DNA of 64,000 nt from Streptomyces sp. L2 (GTDB taxonomy: Bacteria; Actinomycetota; Actinomycetes; Streptomycetales; Streptomycetaceae). The stretch lies in assembly GCF_004124325.1 (NCBI RefSeq), contig NZ_QBDT01000001.1, forward strand, positions 4,588,001 to 4,652,000. The letters are read 5' to 3'. The notes under the pieces were generated by a model that was given only the letters and a program-made list of their open reading frames with translations, did not search any database and was not told where the DNA came from. Made by a program: the position numbers and the translations under genes. Positions 58,174-64,000 of the stretch are shown piece after piece; position 1 is the stretch's first letter, and each line of letters starts with the position of its first letter.

Positions 58174-59198
58174 CACTGGGGCACCTCCGTGATCTCCAGG
58201 ACGGCCGCCGTGCAGGTGTAGCCCGCACCGCCGCCGAACAGCATGACGTGGTCGCCGGGCGCGACCGCCCGGGTGTCGATCAGATGGGCGAGGCCCGCGG
58301 CCCAGTCGCCGCCGCCGACATGGCCGGTGGTGCGCCCGTACGACCAGGTGGTCTGCTCCTCGGTGACGCCGAGCAGGTGGTGCACCTGGTGGTCGCCCTT
58401 GCGGCGGCCCGTCGCGGGCGTGACGACCTTCGCCAGATCGGCCGTGGTCAGCCCGGCGTCGGCGAGCGCCTCCTTCTTGGCCCGCAGCATCGTCCGGGCG
58501 ATCCGCATGGTCAGCTCGGCCTCGTCGTGCCGGGCGGCGTACGCGGCCGAGCGTGCCGTCAGGTCGACCGGGGTCCCGGCTGCCGGGGACGCCGTACGGA
58601 ACGGTTCGTCGCCCCGCGTCAGGCCCTCCAGCGAGTTGTCCGCCGCGGTGGCCGTGGCGAGCAGCCGGGCGAAACCGCCGCGCCGGGACACGACGACCGC
58701 GGTGCCGCCGTCGCCGTACGCGCTCATGTCGTGCAGACCCCAGCGGTTGACCGCGGGCCCGCTCCACCGGTCGGCGGTCGTCAGCATCACCGCGCTGCCG
58801 CCGCGCAGCCCCGACGTGAGATGGGCGGCGGCCAGCTCGATGCCGCTCACCCCGATGTTGCAGCGCTGCTGCACGTCCATCGCCGGCACGTGCCGGCCCA
58901 CGGTGCGCTGCGCGATGTAACTGGCGGCCGGCCAGATGTCCAGGCCCTGGAACCAGAGGCTGCCGTGCAGCAGCAGACTGAACTCGGACGGGTCGACACC
59001 CGACCGCTTCAGTGCCGTCTCCGCGGCGAACACGGCCATGTCGGGCGGCGCCACGTCCTCGCTGCGCAGCACGGACGCGTAGTCGAAGGTCTCGTACCGC
59101 TCCTTCGTGTACCGGCCCTCGCGCACCGCGTCCGCCGCTTGGACGGGCTCGGGCAGCCAGGTGCCCACCGCGGCGACGTGCATGTCGTCCCAGCGCAT
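58170..59198 (-). CDS. KASIII-like acyltransferase/ketosynthase (CerJ/DpsC type)
   Basis: 342 residues with a thiolase fold and nucleophile Cys113 (DVQQRCNIGVSGIELA). The normal HQAN His is not present at its usual place (VVTPATGRRKG). Where FabH has GNTSAAS, the sequence reads GHVGGGDWAAGL, giving His293 and Asp298. A Cys-His-Asp set is known from KASIII-like enzymes that form esters on sugars rather than C-C bonds (CerJ). It is first in the operon with ligase and ACP. It could acylate a sugar hydroxyl or prime the PKS. Confidence 0.87.
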   Translation of the reverse strand: MRWDDMHVAAVGTWLPEPVQAADAVREGRYTKERYETFDYASVLRSEDVAPPDMAVFAAETALKRSGVDPSEFSLLLHGSLWFQGLDIWPAASYIAQRTVGRHVPAMDVQQRCNIGVSGIELAAAHLTSGLRGGSAVMLTTADRWSGPAVNRWGLHDMSAYGDGGTAVVVSRRGGFARLLATATAADNSLEGLTRGDEPFRTASPAAGTPVDLTARSAAYAARHDEAELTMRIARTMLRAKKEALADAGLTTADLAKVVTPATGRRKGDHQVHHLLGVTEEQTTWSYGRTTGHVGGGDWAAGLAHLIDTRAVAPGDHVMLFGGGAGYTCTAAVLEITEVPQW

Positions 59199-59403
59199 GA
59201 ACTCTCCTCCCGTTGGCTGTTGGCCGTTGGCCGTCCCGCAGGACTGCAACGGGAGTGTCGCGGCACCCGCTCGAACCGCCCTTGAGCCGTTCCGCACGGG
59301 TGTACGGCCCGATCTGCGGTCCAGCGGCCGTCGAGGTGACGGCGCCACGGTGGGCGCATCCGTTCCACGGGCCACCGGCGGCCCTTCCAGAGGGAGGCAA
59401 TCT

Positions 59404-60510
59404 GTGAACGCGAGCCACCGGCGCCCGGGTGGGCCGCTCGACTTCGGCGTGTTCTTCTTCGCGGCGCTCGGCGACCGGGTCCGCGAGACCTACGACCTCA
59501 TGCTCGACTGCGCCCGCCGCGCCGACGCGCTCGGCCTGGGGTTCGTCTCCACGCCCGAGCGCCACTTCCACCGCTTCGGCGGCGCCTTCCCGAACCCCGC
59601 CGTCACCTCCGCCGCGATCGCCGCGGTCACCGAGCGCGTGCAGATCAGGGCGGGCAGCGTCGTCACCCCGCTGCACCCCACCGCCCGGGTCGCCGAGGAC
59701 TTCGCGATGGTCGACGGCCTGTCCGGCGGCCGCGCGGCGATCTCGGTCGGCTCCGGCTGGAACGTCAACGACTTCGTGCTCGCCCCGCAGGAGTACCACG
59801 GCCGGCGCGCCCGCATGATCAGCGACGTGCACGCCCTGCGCGAGGCCTGGCGCACCGGTGTCTGGCACGGCACCGACCCGTTCGGCAAGGACGTCGACAT
59901 CGACATCTACCCGCGGCCCGTCCAGCGCGAGCTGGAGATCTGGGTCACCGCCTCCCGCAGCGAGGACACCTTCAGGGAGGCGGGCCGGATGGGCTGCAAC
60001 GTGCTGACCCACCTGGAGAACCAGGACCCGGAGTCCCTCACCGAGAAGGTCGCCCTCTACCGGGAGGCGCGCGCCGCCTCATCGGTCCCCGGCCGCGGCA
60101 AGGTCACCGTGATGATGCACACCTACCTCGCCGACGACGCCGAGGAGGCGCGCAGCACCGGCGGGGCCTGGCTGCGCGACTACCTGCTCACCGCGATCGA
60201 CCTGGAGTCCCGCGCGGTCAGCGCCGGCGGCCGGATGAGCGGGGGGAAGCAGGGGCGTGCGGTGCTGGCCGGTGACGCCGCTCAGCGCAAGTTGGCCGAC
60301 CTCGGCGTCAACCGGTATCTCGACGGCAACTCGTTGATCGGGTCCGTGGAGGAGGCGGCGGTGACGGCGGAGAGGGTTCGGGCGGCCGGGGCCGATGAGA
60401 TTGCGTGTCTTGTCGACTTCGTGGGGGAGCCGCAGCAGGTTCTCGCGTCGCTGGAGCATGTCGGGGCGTTGCAGGCGCGGTTCGCTGGGGCGCTGGCCTC
60501 GGCTGCGTGA
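59404..60510 (+). CDS. Luciferase-like flavin monooxygenase (natural-product MupA/Atu3640 type)
   Basis: 368 residues, LLM family TIM barrel: LDFGVFFFAALGDRV, FVSTPERHFHRFGGAFPNPA, VQIRAGSVVTPLHPTARVAE, and the late conserved AGADEIACLVDFVG that marks the natural-product subfamily often linked to NRPS/PKS enzymes. It needs reduced FMN, which the flavin reductase gene 150 bases downstream can provide. Divergent from the KASIII-like operon. Start GTG 59404, after GAGGGAGGC. Confidence 0.92.
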   Translation: MNASHRRPGGPLDFGVFFFAALGDRVRETYDLMLDCARRADALGLGFVSTPERHFHRFGGAFPNPAVTSAAIAAVTERVQIRAGSVVTPLHPTARVAEDFAMVDGLSGGRAAISVGSGWNVNDFVLAPQEYHGRRARMISDVHALREAWRTGVWHGTDPFGKDVDIDIYPRPVQRELEIWVTASRSEDTFREAGRMGCNVLTHLENQDPESLTEKVALYREARAASSVPGRGKVTVMMHTYLADDAEEARSTGGAWLRDYLLTAIDLESRAVSAGGRMSGGKQGRAVLAGDAAQRKLADLGVNRYLDGNSLIGSVEEAAVTAERVRAAGADEIACLVDFVGEPQQVLASLEHVGALQARFAGALASAA

Positions 60511-60663
60511 TGCGGCAGAGGGTGCCCCGTTCTGCCGTTGCGCGGCTGCGGGCCGTGGGGGCTTCTCGCGCCCACGCGGCGGAGCCGCAAATCGACACGG
60601 CCCCGCGCCCCTCACGGGGCGCTGCCCTCGGCCCGGTTTTCTGGCTAGGAAAGGAAGTTCAGC

Positions 60664-61230
60664 ATGCCGACCATTCTTGCCGTGTCCGGTAGTCCATCGG
60701 TCGGGTCGTTCACCCATGAGGTGCTCGGGCTGGCCGCCGACGGTCTGGTGGCGGCCGGGTGCCGGGTGGAGACTCTTGTCGTGCGGGAGTTGCCGGCCGC
60801 CGCGCTGCTCGGTGGGGACACCGGTGATCCGGAGTTGCGGGACGCGCTGCGGCGGGTCGCCGCCGCCGATGCCGTGGTCGTGGCGACCCCCGTGTACAAG
60901 GCCGCGTACTCCGGTCTGCTGAAGGCGTTCCTCGACGTGCTGCCGCAGTACGCGCTGCGCGGCAAGCCGGTGCTGCCGCTGGCGTCCGGCGGGTCGATGG
61001 CCCACGCCCTCGCCCTGGACTACGGGCTGCGCCCGGTCCTCGCCTCCATGCGGCCCGCCGCCATCACCGACGCCGTGTTCGTGCCGGCCGACACCGCGCA
61101 CACCGACCCGGTGACCGGCGCCCGCCGCCCCGGCCCCGCCGCGCTGGAACGCCTCGACGAGGCCGTGGCCCAGCTGACCGCGCTGCTCGCCGCGCCCGCC
61201 CCGCGCGTCCCGCTGACGGTCGCTGCCTGA
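60664..61230 (+). CDS. NADPH-dependent FMN reductase
   Basis: 188 residues of the SsuE/NADPH-dependent FMN reductase family: VSGSPSVGSFTHEVL (phosphate loop) and VVVATPVYKAAYSGLLKAFL. It likely supplies FMNH2 to the luciferase-like monooxygenase upstream. The 153-bp gap contains two short hairpins, CGGCAGA/TCTGCCG and GCGCCCC/GGGGCGC, the latter of the dispersed intergenic type. Confidence 0.93.
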   Translation: MPTILAVSGSPSVGSFTHEVLGLAADGLVAAGCRVETLVVRELPAAALLGGDTGDPELRDALRRVAAADAVVVATPVYKAAYSGLLKAFLDVLPQYALRGKPVLPLASGGSMAHALALDYGLRPVLASMRPAAITDAVFVPADTAHTDPVTGARRPGPAALERLDEAVAQLTALLAAPAPRVPLTVAA

Positions 61231-61311
61231 GATGCGCTCAGACCCGCTTGAGACTCCCGCACTGAAACCCCCCGCACTGAAACCCATCCACTCCCCACAA
61301 GAGGAGCCCCG

Positions 61312-62375
61312 ATGAAGGCACTTGTGCTGGCCGGAGGAACGGGCACCCGGTTGCGCCCCTTCAGCCACTCCATGCCCAAACAGCTCATCCCCATCGCCAA
61401 CAAGCCGGTCCTGGAGCACGTCCTGTCCGGCATCAAGGACCTCGGCGTCACCGAGATCGGTCTGATCGTCGGCGACCGCGAACCCGACATCGTCGACGCG
61501 CTCGGCGACGGCGCCGGACTCGGCCTGTCCCTGACGTATCTGCGGCAGGACGCGCCGCGCGGCCTCGCGCACGCGGTGCAGGTCGCCCGCGGCTTCCTCG
61601 GCGACGACGACTTCGTGATGTACCTGGGCGACAACATGCTGCCCGACGGCGTCGTGGAGGCCGCCGAGCAGTTCCGTACGCACCGGCCCGCCGCGCAGGT
61701 CGTCGTGCAGAAGGTCGCCGACCCGCGCGCCTTCGGCGTCGCCGAGCTGGACGCCGAGGGGAGGGTGACCCGCCTCGTGGAGAAGCCGCAGGAACCGCGC
61801 AGCGACCTCGCCATGATCGGCGTCTACTTCTTCACCTCCGCCGTCCACGAGGCGGTGGACTCCATCGAGCCCAGCGCCCGCGGCGAACTGGAGATCACCG
61901 ACGCCGTGCAGTGGCTGGTCGCCCGCGGCTCGGAGGTGCGCGCCACCGAGTACACCGGCTACTGGAAGGACACCGGCCGCGTCGAGGACGTCCTGGACTG
62001 CAACCGGCAGCTCCTGGACCAGCTCGTGCGCAGCGTCGACGGAGAGGTCGACGAGGAGAGCGTCCTGATCGGCCCGGTCTCGGTCGCGCCAGGCGCCCGG
62101 ATCGTCCGCTCCTTCATCGAGGGGCCGGCGGTCATCGGACCGGGCAGTGTCATCGAGGACAGCAACGTCGGCCCGCACACCTCCATCGGCGGCGACGTCA
62201 CCCTCAGTTCCACCCACATCTCGTACTCCATCGCCCTCGACGGCGCCTCGGTCAGCGGGGTGCACGCCGTGCACGGCTCGGTCATCGGCCGCTCGGCCGC
62301 CGTCAGCAGCGGCGACCTGGTCACGCGCCGGCACCGTCTGGTCGTCGGCGATCACACCCGGATAGAGGTCGCGGC

Positions 62376-62379
<4 letters not shown>
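61312..62379 (+). CDS. rmlA: Glucose-1-phosphate thymidylyltransferase (long StrD-like form)
   Basis: 355 residues: N-terminal nucleotidyltransferase with LVLAGGTGTRLRPFSHSMPK and YLGDNMLPDGVVEA, and a C-terminal left-handed beta-helix region (VIGPGSVIEDSNVGPHTSIG), the length typical of antibiotic-cluster enzymes. It makes dTDP-glucose, the entry to deoxysugars. ATGA overlap with the 4,6-dehydratase gene. A 15-bp direct repeat (CCCGCACTGAAACCC) occurs twice in the leader. Confidence 0.96.
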
Positions 62380-63436
<1,057 letters not shown>

Positions 63437-63440
<4 letters not shown>

Positions 63441-64000
63441 GCGGAACCGACACCGGCACGACCACCCTCGACGTCCTGATCGTCGGGGCCGGCCCCGTCG
63501 GCCTCACCGCCGCCCACGAACTGGCCCGGCACGGCCTCACCGTCCGGCTGGTCGACGCCGCGCACGGCCCCGCCGTCACCTCCCGGGCGCTCGCCACGCA
63601 CGCCCGCACCCTGGAGACGTACGACCAGATGGGCGTGATCGACGAGCTGCTGCCGCGCGGCCGGCGCGTCGAGCACTTCACGCTGCACCAGCACGGCCGC
63701 CGCCTCATCCGCTTCGACACCGACTACAGCCGGCTGCCCACCCGCTTCCCGTACACCCTCATGGTCGACCAGGCCGTCACCGAGGACGTGCTGCGCACGG
63801 CGGCCGAGCGGCGCGGCGTCCCGGTCGAGTGGGACACCCGGCTGACCGGGTTCGAGGACACCGGCGACGGTGTGACGGCCACGCTCCGGCATGAGAGCGG
63901 TGAGACCGAGACCGTGCGGGCCAGTTGGCTGCTCGGCACCGACGGCGGCCACTCCACCGTGCGCAAGCAGCTCGGTCTGCGACTGGTCGGCGACTCCAGC
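63437..64000 (+). CDS. FAD-dependent aromatic hydroxylase, 3' truncated
   Basis: The first 188 residues of a PHBH-type flavoprotein; it runs off the window end. Visible: VLIVGAGPVGLTAAHELARH (Rossmann), SRALATHARTLETYDQMG and the DG motif GTDGGHSTVRKQLG. The pattern is that of polyketide hydroxylases such as those acting on anthracycline and angucycline cores. Starts within the rmlB stop (ATGA). Confidence 0.93.

Overview
The window is very GC-rich actinomycete DNA, almost certainly Streptomyces. The support is strong third-position G/C bias, many ATGA/GTGA-coupled start-stop overlaps, a gamma-butyrolactone (GBL) signalling locus, a SARP regulator, a tricorn-type protease and a type II polyketide synthase (PKS). 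No rRNA, tRNA, CRISPR array, integrase or transposase was seen.

Layout. 1-1643: acyl-CoA carboxylase beta (5' truncated) and epsilon subunits. 1683-2666: SUMF1-fold protein and a probably frameshifted small gene. 2712-8786: GBL signalling island with a LuxR-type regulator, two TetR-type receptors, an AfsA-type synthase and two accessory enzymes (acyl-CoA dehydrogenase fold, HAD phosphatase). Three 24-bp operators of identical 11-2-11 geometry lie beside its genes. 8865-9233: holo-ACP synthase. 9466-23767: general accessory/housekeeping genes (small NGWQ-repeat secreted protein, GNAT, GntR cassette, exonuclease III, MerR, a Baeyer-Villiger-type monooxygenase/hydrolase/SDR operon, tricorn protease homologue, TetR + MMPL exporter) ending at a strong terminator. 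23925-64000 (right end open): a large glycosylated aromatic polyketide cluster.

How the cluster fits together. The minimal PKS (KS-alpha, CLF, ACP; 42119-44985) builds the chain. An ActIII-type ketoreductase, a didomain aromatase/cyclase and a PF04199-type cyclase shape it. An anthrone-oxygenase-like tail, two flavin hydroxylases, an NTF2-like protein and a luciferase-like monooxygenase with a flavin reductase are candidates for tailoring. RmlA, RmlB and an NDP-hexose 2,3-dehydratase start deoxysugar supply. Four complete glycosyltransferases and one half-length one imply a heavily glycosylated product. A pyruvyltransferase-fold protein and a KASIII-like/AMP-ligase/second-ACP trio suggest unusual acylation, either of a sugar or of the starter. 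A Sfp-type transferase activates carriers, an MFS pump exports, and a SARP probably activates. The small CLF gate residues suggest a decaketide-size chain (inference).

Most striking feature. Set inside the PKS cluster at 32022-38268 is a compact thiazole/oxazole-modified RiPP (TOMM) locus. It has a 54-residue precursor with an SCGCTVS segment, a fused ThiF-like/YcaO cyclodehydratase, a protein resembling only the N-terminal part of a SagB-type dehydrogenase, and a sensor kinase made of two tandem kinase modules. The first kinase module has lost its phospho-acceptor histidine (His to Asp). A response regulator gene converges on it. The PKS cluster is also full of short tandem repeats, within genes and between them.
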